NCBI GenBank assembly: GCA_964411425.1
Contig: CAYPKW010000008.1
Span: forward strand, 1-61,846
Origin: CAYPKW01 sp964411425
GTDB lineage: Bacteria > Pseudomonadota > Alphaproteobacteria > Dongiales > Dongiaceae
DNA length: 61,846 nucleotides
Direction: 5' to 3'
Shown here: positions 34,546 through 45,032 of the stretch, one piece after another
Position numbering within the stretch: position 1 is the first letter of the stretch
How the letters are laid out: every line of letters begins with the position of its first letter
The notes under the pieces: model-generated
What the model was told of the DNA's origin: nothing
Databases searched by the model: none
The model's input: the letters and a program-made list of their open reading frames with translations, nothing else
Position numbers and translations under genes: made by a program

Positions 34546-35054
34546 CGATTGGCGCCGCGCCCTTGCCCGATGACATCGCCCGCCTGCCTTACCGCAAGGG
34601 CGTCGGGATCATGCTACTCAATGCCCGCGCCGAGGTGTTGGTGGCACGGCGCCTCGACACGACGTTCGACGCCTGGCAGATGCCGCAAGGCGGTATAGAC
34701 GAGGGCGAAACGCCGGAGGCGGCGGCCCGCCGGGAAATGACGGAGGAGATCGGCACCGACAAGGCGGTCCTGCTGGCGGCAAGCCGGCGCTGGCTCAGCT
34801 ACGACCTGCCGATCGATCTCGTGCCCGTGCTGTGGGGAGGGCGGTTTCGGGGCCAGGAACAGAAATGGTTCGCGTTCCGCTTCGCCGGCGCCGATGCGGA
34901 CATCCGCATCGCCACCGCTACGCCCGAGTTTTCCGCTTGGCGCTGGGCGCCGATGGCGGCCTTGCCCGACCTCATCGTCCCCTTCAAGCGCCGGCTCTAT
35001 CTCGACCTCTTGGCCGAGTTCGGCCACCTGGCAGTCTCAGCCGGCAAAGTGTGA
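34542..35054 (+). CDS. rppH: RNA pyrophosphohydrolase RppH
   Basis: A 170-residue Nudix hydrolase removing pyrophosphate from mRNA 5' ends to start decay. The Nudix box (G-x5-E-x7-REMTEEIG) is at about residues 49-71. The N-terminus LPYRKGVGIMLLN and YDLPIDL(V) plus GQEQKWFAFRF are typical of RppH. It starts at ATG 34542, overlapping the upstream stop (ATGA), and is convergent with the next gene across 10 bp. Confidence 0.94.
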   Translation: MTIGAAPLPDDIARLPYRKGVGIMLLNARAEVLVARRLDTTFDAWQMPQGGIDEGETPEAAARREMTEEIGTDKAVLLAASRRWLSYDLPIDLVPVLWGGRFRGQEQKWFAFRFAGADADIRIATATPEFSAWRWAPMAALPDLIVPFKRRLYLDLLAEFGHLAVSAGKV

Positions 35055-35064
35055 GTTGCCGCCA

Positions 35065-35895
35065 CTATTCTCGTACGGCGCCCTCCCCGGCGAAGCGCGC
35101 GAGGCGGTAGCGAAACAGGGCGCAAGCGAGAAAAGTGAGCAAGGAATTGAGCCGCCCGTTCGGTTTCAGGCCCACCGCTTTCAGCCCCATGGCGACGGCG
35201 CGCTGGACATGCCGCGGCCGATAGAGCCGGTAGGCGCGCAGGCCATAGGCGCGAACGAACCGGTGCCGCTCGTAACGGACAATCCATTCGTTAGCCGCGT
35301 AGTAGGCGTACGGGAGCTCGTCGTCGCCTTCGGACTCCCAGAGCCGGCGAAGCGCCACCGCCAGCCGGCGCAACGGCCCGATCCGGTCGCGCTCGAGATA
35401 GCGCTTCAGGTAGGTATAGAAGAACTTGTAGTGGCGCAACTCGTCCGCCGCGATGTTCCGACAGATCTCCTTCAGCACGAGCTCGTCCGTCCCCTCCATC
35501 AAGGCGGTGTAAAAGCCGCTGGTGCCGGTTTCCACGATGCAGCGGGCGACGAGTTCGCCCGGCCGCGAGCCGCGCACCGAGCGCGCGCTCCCAACCGCGA
35601 TCTTGTAGCCGGCGGTGAAGCGGGCGAATGACGCCTCGAAATCGAAGTTCGGATCGGCGAGCTTGGCCCAGCGGGCGAGCGCAGCCCCGTGTTGCACCTC
35701 CTCGCGCGCCCAATCGACGGCGTCACGCTGGAACTCCGGGTCATCGTGGAACACGTTGCAGAGATACGTCGCGTAATCGTCGCCGTTGGCCTCCACCATG
35801 CTGGCGGCCTTGGCGATCTTGACGATCTCCGGATCGACGCGGGCGGCGTCGAAGCGCTGCCAGGGAATGTCGTCGAGCGTCCAGTGCTTACCCAT
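35065..35895 (-). CDS. Ferritin-like diiron protein
   Basis: A 276-residue helical protein with a likely carboxylate-bridged diiron site: EExxH in WAREEVQHGAAL, a Glu in CIVETGTSGFY, and ExxH in AADELRHYKFF. This spacing suits the ferritin-like/rubrerythrin/acyl-ACP desaturase superfamily. The function is unknown; oxidase, desaturase and hydroxylase roles are all possible. The C-terminus is basic. ATG 35895 is used, with GGGAG upstream. It lies downstream of the atp operon in the same direction, separated by a palindromic element. Confidence 0.72.
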   Translation of the reverse strand: MGKHWTLDDIPWQRFDAARVDPEIVKIAKAASMVEANGDDYATYLCNVFHDDPEFQRDAVDWAREEVQHGAALARWAKLADPNFDFEASFARFTAGYKIAVGSARSVRGSRPGELVARCIVETGTSGFYTALMEGTDELVLKEICRNIAADELRHYKFFYTYLKRYLERDRIGPLRRLAVALRRLWESEGDDELPYAYYAANEWIVRYERHRFVRAYGLRAYRLYRPRHVQRAVAMGLKAVGLKPNGRLNSLLTFLACALFRYRLARFAGEGAVRE

Positions 35896-36023
35896 ATTCC
35901 GCCGCTCCCTTCTCCCCCACGGCGGCCGATGGCTAGAAGCGCATGCCCGAAGCGTATCTTGGTTGACCCGAGCGCGGAGCGCAAGTGGCATCCGAGCGTG
36001 ACGAGTGGCGGGCCGCGGCCGTC

Positions 36024-36146
36024 CTAGTGTCCCGTCCCCGAAATTCCTTCGCCTGAATTTCGGGGTGAACGGGCCACTAAGTAATTGAATCTAGTGGCCT
36101 GCTTGTCCCAGAATTTCGTAAGGGAATTTCTGGGGCAGGACACTAG
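36024..36146. repeat. 123-bp palindromic MITE-like element
   Basis: Its ends are perfect 9-bp inverted repeats (CTAGTGTCC at 36024, GGACACTAG ending 36146). The two halves are imperfect inverted copies. The left arm folds into CCGAAATTC/GAATTTCGG (36038-36063), the right arm into a matching hairpin (36109-36133), and GGCCACTA/TAGTGGCC (36072-36079, 36092-36099) lies near the centre. It is more AT-rich than the flanks. The right end supplies the TAG stop codon of atpC. No coding capacity and no second copy were noticed in this window. Being a MITE is inference; it may also act as the atp terminator. Confidence 0.75.
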
Positions 36147-36556
36147 TACGGCGTACCTTGGAGTGCCGCCAGCTTCGCTTCGTCGACCGCCAATCGGCGC
36201 AGGGCGGCGTCGCGCTCCGTGTCCGTCTTGGCGTCGTTGAAGTCCTCGCGCGCGCCCATGAGCGCCGCCTCGACCGCGGCGCGGTCGAGGTCGCCGACGG
36301 CGACGGCCTCCTCGGCCAGCACCGTGCAGCGCTCGTGGGTCACCTCGGCGAAGCCGCCGGCGACGAAGACACGCTCGACGACCTCGCCGCCCTCGAACAC
36401 CGCGATCACGCCCGGGCGCAACATGGCGAGGAACCGCGCATGGCCGGCGAGCGCGCCGAAGTCGCCCTCCACCCCCGGCACCACCGCCATCTCGACGGGG
36501 CGCGAGAGCACGAGGCGCTCCGGCGAGACCAGCTCGAACTGCAGTCGATCGGCCAT
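36143..36556 (-). CDS. atpC: ATP synthase F1 subunit epsilon
   Basis: A 137-residue epsilon subunit with the N-terminal beta-sandwich (FELVSPERLVLSRPVEMAVVPGVEGDFGALAGHARFLAMLRPG) and a C-terminal helical hairpin. It links the central stalk to the c-ring and can inhibit ATP hydrolysis. It is last in atpHAGDC, 9 bp after atpD. Its stop codon TAG lies in the end of the palindromic element. Confidence 0.95.
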   Translation of the reverse strand: MADRLQFELVSPERLVLSRPVEMAVVPGVEGDFGALAGHARFLAMLRPGVIAVFEGGEVVERVFVAGGFAEVTHERCTVLAEEAVAVGDLDRAAVEAALMGAREDFNDAKTDTERDAALRRLAVDEAKLAALQGTPY

Positions 36557-36565
36557 GTCGGCGCC

Positions 36566-37990
36566 CTACGCCGCCTCGTCGGCCATGCGCCGCGCCTTGT
36601 CGACAGCTTCCTCGATCGTGCCCACCATGTAGAAGGCCGATTCGGGCAGGTCGTCGTAGTCGCCGGCGACGATGCCCTTGAACCCCTTGATGGTGTCCTC
36701 GAGGCCGACCAGCACGCCGGGCGTGCCGGTGAACACCTCGGCGACGAAGAAGGGCTGCGACAGGAAGCGCTGCATCTTGCGGGCGCGCGCCACCGTCAGC
36801 TTGTCTTCTTCGCTGAGCTCGTCCATGCCGAGGATGGCGATGATGTCCTGCAGCGACTTGTAGGTCTGCAACACCCGCTGCACGTCGCGCGCCACCCGGT
36901 AGTGCTCCTCGCCGACGACCCGGGGGTCGAGGATGCGGCTCGTCGAATCGAGCGGGTCCACCGCCGGGTAGATGCCCAGCTCAGCGATCTGGCGCGACAG
37001 CACCGTGGTGGCGTCCAGGTGGCTGAACGAGGTGGCCGGCGCCGGGTCGGTCAGGTCGTCGGCCGGCACGTAGATCGCCTGCACCGAGGTGATCGAGCCC
37101 TTCTTGGTGGACGTGATCCGCTCCTGCAGCGTCCCCATGTCGGTCGCCAAGGTAGGCTGGTAGCCCACCGCCGACGGGATGCGCCCCAGGAGCGCCGAGA
37201 CCTCCGATCCCGCCTGGGTGAAGCGGAAGATGTTGTCGACGAAGAACAACACGTCCTGCCCCTCCTCGTCGCGGAAGTATTCGGCGAGCGTCAGGCCCGA
37301 GAGGCCGACGCGCGCCCGCGCGCCGGGCGGCTCGTTCATCTGGCCGTAGACGAGCGCCGCCTTGGACTCGCCGCCGTCGAGCCGGATGACCTTCGATTCG
37401 ATCATCTCGTGATAGAGGTCGTTGCCTTCGCGGGTGCGCTCGCCCACGCCGGCGAACACCGAGTAGCCGCCATGCGCCTTGGCGACGTTGTTGATCAGCT
37501 CCATGATGATGACCGTCTTGCCGACGCCGGCGCCGCCGAACAGGCCGATCTTGCCGCCCTTGGCGTAGGGCGCCAGCAGGTCGACCACCTTGATGCCGGT
37601 GGTCAGCATCGCCGCCTCGGTCGACTGTTGCACGAACTCCGGCGCCGGGCGGTGGATCGGGTAGCGGTGCTTGGCGCCCACCGGCCCGCGCTCGTCGATC
37701 GGCTCGCCGATCACGTTGATGATGCGCCCGAGCGTCTCGGGCCCGACCGGCACGGTGATCGGGCCGCCGGTATCGACCGCCTCCGCGCCGCGCACCAGGC
37801 CCTCGGTCGAATCCATGGCGACCGCGCGCACCGTGCGTTCGCCGAGGTGCTGCGCCACCTCGAGCACCAGGAGCCTGCCCTGGTTCTGCGCGTGCAGCGC
37901 GTTCAGGATGCGCGGCAGATCGCCGCTGAAATGCACGTCGACGACGGCGCCCAGCACCTGCGTGATCGTGCCGACAATGTTCTTCGCCAT
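36566..37990 (-). CDS. atpD: ATP synthase F1 subunit beta
   Basis: A 474-residue catalytic subunit. P-loop GGAGVGKTVIIMELI is at about residues 153-167, GERTREGNDLY follows, the DELSEEDK region is near the C-terminus, and VLFFVDNIFRF is Walker B. It is encoded 40 bp after atpG. Confidence 0.98.
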   Translation of the reverse strand: MAKNIVGTITQVLGAVVDVHFSGDLPRILNALHAQNQGRLLVLEVAQHLGERTVRAVAMDSTEGLVRGAEAVDTGGPITVPVGPETLGRIINVIGEPIDERGPVGAKHRYPIHRPAPEFVQQSTEAAMLTTGIKVVDLLAPYAKGGKIGLFGGAGVGKTVIIMELINNVAKAHGGYSVFAGVGERTREGNDLYHEMIESKVIRLDGGESKAALVYGQMNEPPGARARVGLSGLTLAEYFRDEEGQDVLFFVDNIFRFTQAGSEVSALLGRIPSAVGYQPTLATDMGTLQERITSTKKGSITSVQAIYVPADDLTDPAPATSFSHLDATTVLSRQIAELGIYPAVDPLDSTSRILDPRVVGEEHYRVARDVQRVLQTYKSLQDIIAILGMDELSEEDKLTVARARKMQRFLSQPFFVAEVFTGTPGVLVGLEDTIKGFKGIVAGDYDDLPESAFYMVGTIEEAVDKARRMADEAA

Positions 37991-38030
37991 ACTCGAACTC
38001 CCTTCTTGCCGGCACGGCCGGCCGGACTCT

Positions 38031-38906
38031 CTAAAGCGCCTCGGCGCCGGAGACGATCTCGATCAGCTCCTTGGTGATTTGGGCCTGGCGCGTGCGGTTG
38101 AAGTTAATGGTGAGCCGGTTAATCATGTCGCCGGCATTGCGGGTGGCGCTGTCCATCGCGGTCATGCGCGCGCCCTGTTCGCTGGCGGCGTTCTCCAACA
38201 GCGCGCGGAACACCTGCACGGCGAGATTAAGCGGCAGCAGGGCCGCCAGCATCGCCTGCTCCTCCGGCTCGCATTCGTAGGGCGCCGGCGCCTCCTCGCC
38301 TCCTTCGGCGGGCAGCGGAAAGGGAATCAGCTGCTGCGGCGTCACGATCTGGCTCATCACCGACTTGAATTTGTTGAAGACGAGCGTGCAGACATCGAAC
38401 TCGCCGGCCTCGAACATGGTCCTGAGGCGAAGCGCGATGGCGGCCGCGGCCTCGAAGCCGAGCCTGGGCTTGCCCACCTCCTCCACGTGGCCGACGATGA
38501 GCCGCCCGTGGTCTCGGCGCAACTGATCGCGGCCCTTGCGGCCGACGCAGAACAGCTTGACCTCCTGGCCCGCGGCGTGCTGGTCGCGAATCATGCGCCG
38601 GCACCCTCGCACGATGGACGAATTGAAGGCGCCGCACAGGCCGCGGTCGGAGGTCATCACCGCGATGAGATGAACTTGCGCCTTGCCGCTGCCGACCAGG
38701 AGCGCCGGCGCGTCCTCGCGCCCGGCCATGCTGGCGGCGAGCCCGCCCAGCACGCGCACCATCCGCTCGGCGTAGGGGCGCGAGGCCACCGCCTGCTCCT
38801 GCGCCCTTCTCAGCTTCGCCGCCGCGACCATCTTCATGGCCGAGGTGATCTTCTGCGTCGACTTGACGCTAGCGATCCGGATCCTGAGGTCCTTGAGGCT
38901 CGGCAT
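38031..38906 (-). CDS. atpG: ATP synthase F1 subunit gamma
   Basis: A 291-residue rotor shaft. The N-terminal coiled-coil helix starts MPSLKDLRIRIASVKSTQKITSAMKMVAAAKLRRAQ, MTSDRGLCGAFNSSIVR is the conserved central motif, and the C-terminal helix has MTAMDSATRNAGDMI. It lies between atpA (21-bp gap) and atpD. Confidence 0.97.
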   Translation of the reverse strand: MPSLKDLRIRIASVKSTQKITSAMKMVAAAKLRRAQEQAVASRPYAERMVRVLGGLAASMAGREDAPALLVGSGKAQVHLIAVMTSDRGLCGAFNSSIVRGCRRMIRDQHAAGQEVKLFCVGRKGRDQLRRDHGRLIVGHVEEVGKPRLGFEAAAAIALRLRTMFEAGEFDVCTLVFNKFKSVMSQIVTPQQLIPFPLPAEGGEEAPAPYECEPEEQAMLAALLPLNLAVQVFRALLENAASEQGARMTAMDSATRNAGDMINRLTINFNRTRQAQITKELIEIVSGAEAL

Positions 38907-38927
38907 GGCGCGCGGCGGGCGGGCGGC

Positions 38928-40456
<1,529 letters not shown>

Positions 40457-40457
<1 letters not shown>

Positions 40458-41017
40458 CAGGCGGCCCCTTTCATGGCGATATGCAAGCGTTGCAGCATGG
40501 ATTCGAGCGAGCCATCGAACATGCGGCTGCCGACCTTGACCGTGAGCCCGCCGATGAGCGCGCGGTCGATTCCGATCTCGAGCTTGACCTGGCCGCCGAC
40601 GGCGCGCCTGACGGCCTCGCGCAACGCCGCCTCTTGGGCGGGGCTCAAGGGATGGGCGGCCACCACCTCGGCCGTCACCTTGCCGCGCCGGGCCGCCAAT
40701 TCGGCGAGGAACGCCTCGATCATCGGGCCGAGCGCGAACAGGCGGCGGTTCTGGGCGATGACGCCAACGAAGCGGCGCACCAGGTCGCCGGCGCCGGCCG
40801 CCTCGAGCAGCTCCGCCATGGCGCGCGCCCGAACGCCGCGGTCGATGAGCGGGCTTGCCGCCGCGCGCCTGAGATCGGCACTCGCGGCCAGCATCGCCTT
40901 GACGGCGGCGAGATCGGCCGCCACGGCGTCGAGTTCCCGGCGCTCCTCGGCCAACTCGAACAGCGCCGCGGCATAACGCGCGACGAAACCGCCTGAGCGT
41001 GCGCCTCGGGCTGCCAC
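40457..41017 (-). CDS. atpH: ATP synthase F1 subunit delta
   Basis: A 186-residue peripheral-stalk subunit (OSCP) joining F1 to the b subunits. Segments include FVARYAAALFELAEE, and IGGLTVKVGSRMFDGSLESMLQRL at the C-terminus. GTG 41017, just after a G-rich ribosome binding site, gives the usual alphaproteobacterial length. The frame is open to an ATG at 41176, but the extra 53 residues do not resemble the family and lie in the mRNA leader. Confidence 0.93.
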
Positions 41018-41336
41018 CAAGGATCCCCCCGTCGTGCTGCCGATTGCTGCTCGAAGCTGCTCCGGAAACAAGCCTCGCGCCCCCGCTCGCCCGGCGCGGC
41101 GCTCATGTATCACAGTCGCCAGGGCCGTGCAACGGCCGCCCCCTTCTTGGGCAACATGCCAGGACCGATGCCGCATGCGTAAGAGAGGGGTTCAACCAAC
41201 GATTTTTCGAGGAACTGTCCTAATTGCCGCGGAACGGCGCCGTTTTTCGGTCCTTCACGATGTCAAACAGCGTTCTCGCGCGAAGCCACTCGGGGGGCGG
41301 GCAGCAGCGTCCCGCCGCGCTGGCAAATCGACTTTT
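41018..41336 (-). other. Long untranslated leader of the atp operon
   Basis: Between the predicted promoter and the atpH start codon lie about 310 nt with no supported gene. It contains a perfect 12-bp palindrome (AACGGCGCCGTT, 41233-41244) followed by a T-run on the plus strand. An in-frame ATG at 41176 would extend AtpH with an unlike sequence. No known riboswitch or ribosomal leader was recognised. The length suggests translational or attenuation control, unproven. Confidence 0.45.
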
Positions 41337-41365
41337 CTTATAGGAAATGTTTCAGAGAATGTCAA
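41337..41365 (-). promoter_or_regulatory. Sigma-70-like promoter of atpHAGDC
   Basis: On the minus strand TTGACA (41365-41360), exactly 17 bp, then TATAAG (41342-41337). This is an almost consensus housekeeping promoter in a visibly AT-rich island, between the end of priA (41384) and atpH. It would start transcription near 41330. Confidence 0.8.
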
Positions 41366-41383
41366 GGAGCCCGCAACCCGGCT

Positions 41384-43591
41384 CTAAAGGAAGCTGTACG
41401 GGTCGATATCGACCTGCACCCTGAGGCTGCCCTTGAGCTTGACGCCTTCCAGCCAGGCGCGGATCAGCTGCTGCGGCCTCACGTCGCGGCTACATTTCAG
41501 CAAGAACCTTCGGCGATGGCGGCCGCGCAAGATCGCGAGCGGCGCCGGCGCCGGCCCCAGGACCCGTATGCCCGGCCCGCGCGGCGCCCGGCGCGCGAGG
41601 TCGCGGGCGAAGGCGTCGAGCGCCGCCGCATCGCGGCCGGACAGGATCAGCGCCGCCAACCTCCCGAACGGTGGCAACCCGGCCTGGCGGCGCTCCGCCG
41701 CCTCGCGCTCCAGGAACCGGTCGCGGTCGCCTTCGACCAGCGCCGCGATGACCGGGTGCTCGGGCTCGAAGGTCTGCAGCAGCACCCGCCCCGGCCGCTC
41801 GGCGCGGCCGGCGCGCCCGCCCACCTGGTGCAGGAGCTGGTAGGTCCGCTCGGCCGCGCGCAGGTCGCCGCCCAGCAAGCCGAGATCGGCATCGACGACG
41901 CCGACCAGCGTCAGCCCCGGAAAGTGGTGCCCCTTGGCAACGATCTGGGTGCCGATCAGGAGGTCGACGTCCCTCGCCCGCACGCGGGCGAGGAGCTCGG
42001 CCGCCGCCAGCGGCCCCGGCAACGTGTCGCTGGTCATGAGGGCGATGCGCGCGGCGGGCAGCAGCGCCGCCGCCTCCTCCGCCAGGCGCTCGACGCCGGG
42101 GCCGCAGGCGGCGAACTCGCCGACCGCGGCGCAGGCGGGACACTGGCGCGGCAGCGCCATCTCGTGGCCGCAGTGATGGCATTGCAGCCGGCCGCTCAGC
42201 CGATGCTCGACCAGCCAGGCGGTGCAGCTCGGGCAATTGAACCGATGGCCGCAGCGGCGGCACAGCGTGAGCGGCGCGTAGCCGCGCCGGTTGAGGAACA
42301 GCAGGGCCTGGTCGCCCGCCGCCAGTGTCTCCAGCAGCGCCTGGCGGAGGGTGGGCGACAGCCAGCTTTGGCGCCCCGGCCGGTCGCGGCGCATGTCGAT
42401 GGCGGCGACCCGCGGCAGCGCGGCGCCGGCGTGGCGGTCGGGCAGGTGCAGCGCCGTGTAGCGGCCGGTCGCCACGTTCCGCACCGTCTCCAGCGACGGC
42501 GTGGCGGAGACGAGCACGATCGGGATGGCGCTGAGGCGGGCGCGCACCACCGCCATGTCGCGCGCCTGATAGATGACGCCCTCCTCTTGCTTGTAGGCGC
42601 CGTCGTGCTCCTCGTCGACGACGATGAGGCCGAGCTCTGGATACGGCAGGAATAACGCCGAGCGGGCGCCGACCACGACGCGCGCCTCGCCCGTCGCGAT
42701 CGCCCGCCAGGCGAGGCGTCGCTCCCTCTGGCCCAAGTCGGAGTGCCAGGCGGCGGGCCGGGCGCCGAAGCGGGCAGCGAAGCGCTTGAGCCACTCCGCG
42801 CCGAGCGCGATCTCGGGCAGCAGCACCAGCGCCTGCCGGCCGGCACCGAGCGCGGCCGCGATCGCCTCGAAATAGACCTCGGTCTTGCCGGCGCCGGTGA
42901 CGCCGTCGAGCAGCGTCGCCGAGTAGCCGGCGCCGATCTTCTCCCCGAGCTCGGCCGCCGCGGCGCCCTGATCCTTCGACAGGACGGGCCCTTGGCGCCG
43001 GGGGTCGGGCCGGGCGAAGGCGGGCGGCGGGGGGAGCGTCGCCGGCGCGAGCCAGCCCGCCGCCGCGAGCGCCTTCACAACCCCGACGCCGACGCCGGCC
43101 TCGCGGGCGATCTCCCGCAGCGCGCGCGGCGGACCGTCGGCGAGGAGCGACAGCACCCGCCGGCGGCCGGTGGTGAGGGTCGTGGCCTTTCCGCCGCCCG
43201 GCGCCAGGCGCCAAGCCGCGATTGGGCGCGGCCGGTCGAATGCCGAGGAGACGCTCATGGCCATGCGCAGAACGGCGCCCGGCGATGAGAGCGTATAGTC
43301 GGCGACCCACTCGACGAATCGGCGCGAGACTTCGGGCAGCGGCGGTACGGCGAGCCGGGCGATCACCTGGCGCAGGCGATGGCGCGCGAGCCCCCCCGCG
43401 GCGCCGTCCCACACCACTCCCGCCACCTCGCGGCTGCCCAGGGGAACGACGACGAAGTCGCCCGGGCGGAGCGCCTCAGTCGCCGCGTAGTTGTAGGCCC
43501 CGGCCAGCGGCAGGGGCAGCAGCACCGCCACCGGCGTCTCGGGGGCCGAATCGACCGCGGAGGCGGCGGAACTGGCGCGCGAGTCGACCAT
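41384..43591 (-). CDS. priA: Primosomal protein N' (replication restart helicase PriA)
   Basis: A 735-residue 3'-5' DNA helicase that reloads the replisome at collapsed forks. It shows Walker A GVTGAGKTEVYFEAI, DEEH box LIVVDEEHDGAYKQ, the zinc-binding cysteine cluster (CRRCGHRFNCPSC, QCHHCGHEM, CPAC) and the C-terminal helicase motifs (GGRAGRAERPGRVLLQTF). Length is normal. It is divergent from the fsa gene with 57 bp between the starts. Confidence 0.95.
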   Translation of the reverse strand: MVDSRASSAASAVDSAPETPVAVLLPLPLAGAYNYAATEALRPGDFVVVPLGSREVAGVVWDGAAGGLARHRLRQVIARLAVPPLPEVSRRFVEWVADYTLSSPGAVLRMAMSVSSAFDRPRPIAAWRLAPGGGKATTLTTGRRRVLSLLADGPPRALREIAREAGVGVGVVKALAAAGWLAPATLPPPPAFARPDPRRQGPVLSKDQGAAAAELGEKIGAGYSATLLDGVTGAGKTEVYFEAIAAALGAGRQALVLLPEIALGAEWLKRFAARFGARPAAWHSDLGQRERRLAWRAIATGEARVVVGARSALFLPYPELGLIVVDEEHDGAYKQEEGVIYQARDMAVVRARLSAIPIVLVSATPSLETVRNVATGRYTALHLPDRHAGAALPRVAAIDMRRDRPGRQSWLSPTLRQALLETLAAGDQALLFLNRRGYAPLTLCRRCGHRFNCPSCTAWLVEHRLSGRLQCHHCGHEMALPRQCPACAAVGEFAACGPGVERLAEEAAALLPAARIALMTSDTLPGPLAAAELLARVRARDVDLLIGTQIVAKGHHFPGLTLVGVVDADLGLLGGDLRAAERTYQLLHQVGGRAGRAERPGRVLLQTFEPEHPVIAALVEGDRDRFLEREAAERRQAGLPPFGRLAALILSGRDAAALDAFARDLARRAPRGPGIRVLGPAPAPLAILRGRHRRRFLLKCSRDVRPQQLIRAWLEGVKLKGSLRVQVDIDPYSFL

Positions 43592-43648
43592 CGGATAGAG
43601 TGTAGACGACCGATGCCTAGAAGGTCATGGGGTGCGGCGCGGGGGGCC

Positions 43649-44305
43649 ATGAAGTTCTTCATCGATACCGCCGACGTGGGCGAAATCCGCGAGTTGGCCA
43701 CGACCGGGCTGGTGGACGGCGTCACGACCAACCCATCGCTGGTCGCCAAGACGGGACGGAAATTCGTCGAGGTGGTGAAGGAGATCTGCGCCGTCGTGCC
43801 GGGCCCGGTCAGCGCCGAGGTTGCCGCGACCGACTACGAGACCATGCTGGAGGAGGGCCGCAAGCTGGCCGCGATCGCCAAGAACGTGGCGGTGAAGGTG
43901 CCGATGACGCCGGCCGGCCTCAAGACCTGCCAGGCGCTTGCACAGGGCGGCGTCCGGGTCAACGTCACGCTGTGCTTCTCGCCCGCCCAGGCGATCCTGG
44001 CGGCCAAGGCCGGCGCCGCCTTCGTGTCGCCCTTCGTCGGCCGGCTCGACGACGTGGGCAGCGACGGTATGGCGCTGATCGGCGAGATCGTGCGGATCTA
44101 CGACGCCTACCCGGCGTTCACCACCGAGGTGCTGGTCGCCTCCATCCGCCACCCGATGCACGTCGTGCAGGCGGCGAAGATGGGCGCCCAGGTCGTCACC
44201 ATGCCGCCCGCCGTGCTGCGCCAGATGTTCCAGCACCCGCTGACCGACAAGGGACTGGCCGCGTTCCTCGCCGATTGGGCGAAGACCGGCCAGTCGATAC
44301 TTTAG
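43649..44305 (+). CDS. fsa: Fructose-6-phosphate aldolase/transaldolase (short type)
   Basis: A 218-residue TIM-barrel aldolase of the TalC/FSA group. MKFFIDTADVGEIRE starts the protein, GVTTNPSLVAKTG is the signature, and the Schiff-base lysine is in VAVKVPMTPAG. It may act as a transaldolase in the pentose phosphate pathway; the two activities cannot be separated by eye. It begins the plus-strand run fsa-DUF484-xerC. Confidence 0.93.
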   Translation: MKFFIDTADVGEIRELATTGLVDGVTTNPSLVAKTGRKFVEVVKEICAVVPGPVSAEVAATDYETMLEEGRKLAAIAKNVAVKVPMTPAGLKTCQALAQGGVRVNVTLCFSPAQAILAAKAGAAFVSPFVGRLDDVGSDGMALIGEIVRIYDAYPAFTTEVLVASIRHPMHVVQAAKMGAQVVTMPPAVLRQMFQHPLTDKGLAAFLADWAKTGQSIL

Positions 44306-44306
44306 G

Positions 44307-45032
44307 ATGGCCCGCCGCGTCGAGGAGCCGGCGCCCGGCAAGAGCGCGCGCCAGGCCGTTACCCCCGCCCAGGTGGCCGAGTACCTGCGCCGGCACCCGG
44401 AGTTCCTGCTGCGCCACCCGGAGATATTCGAGACCCAGATGGCGCCAGCGCGCCGGCGCGGACAGGGCATCGTTGACCTGCAACAGCGCATGGTCGAGCG
44501 CCTGCGCCGTGACCTGGCGCGCCTGCGCGCCGACCAGGACGACATCCTGGCCAACAGCCGCGACAACCTGTCCACCCAGGAGCGGGTGCACCGCGCGGCG
44601 CTGGCGCTGCTCTCGGCGCGCAGCCTGGAGCACCTGGTCGAGACCGTGGGAACCGACCTATTGGTGGTGCTGGACGTCGACGCGGTGACGCTGTGCGTCG
44701 AGGGCGCGGACGGGCGGCTCGCCGGTCTCAACGTCGAGTCCGTTCAGGTGTTGCCGCCCGGTACCGTGGACGCCGTGTTGGGGCGCGGCCGCGAGGCGCT
44801 GCTGCGCGACGACGTGGCCGGCGACCCGGCGATCTTCGGCGCCGCCGCCGGGCTGGTGCGCTCCGACGCGCTGCTGCGCGTCTCTCCGAGCCGGCTCGCC
44901 TCGCCAGTTCTGCTCGCCTTCGGCGCCCGTCACCCGGGCTATTTCCATCCCGGCCAGGGCACCGAGCTGCTGACCTTCCTGGTGCGCGTGCTGGAGCACG
45001 CGATGCGCAAATGGCTCGATCTGCCTGGGTAA
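44307..45032 (+). CDS. DUF484 family protein
   Basis: A 241-residue soluble protein. The N-terminal signature VAEYLRRHPEFLLRHPEIFET is followed by a short coiled coil (LQQRMVERLRRDLARLRADQDD) and a GAF-like domain (residues about 100-220). Function is unknown; it is regularly linked with xerC. It starts one base after the fsa stop codon and overlaps xerC by 22 bp. Confidence 0.88.
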   Translation: MARRVEEPAPGKSARQAVTPAQVAEYLRRHPEFLLRHPEIFETQMAPARRRGQGIVDLQQRMVERLRRDLARLRADQDDILANSRDNLSTQERVHRAALALLSARSLEHLVETVGTDLLVVLDVDAVTLCVEGADGRLAGLNVESVQVLPPGTVDAVLGRGREALLRDDVAGDPAIFGAAAGLVRSDALLRVSPSRLASPVLLAFGARHPGYFHPGQGTELLTFLVRVLEHAMRKWLDLPG

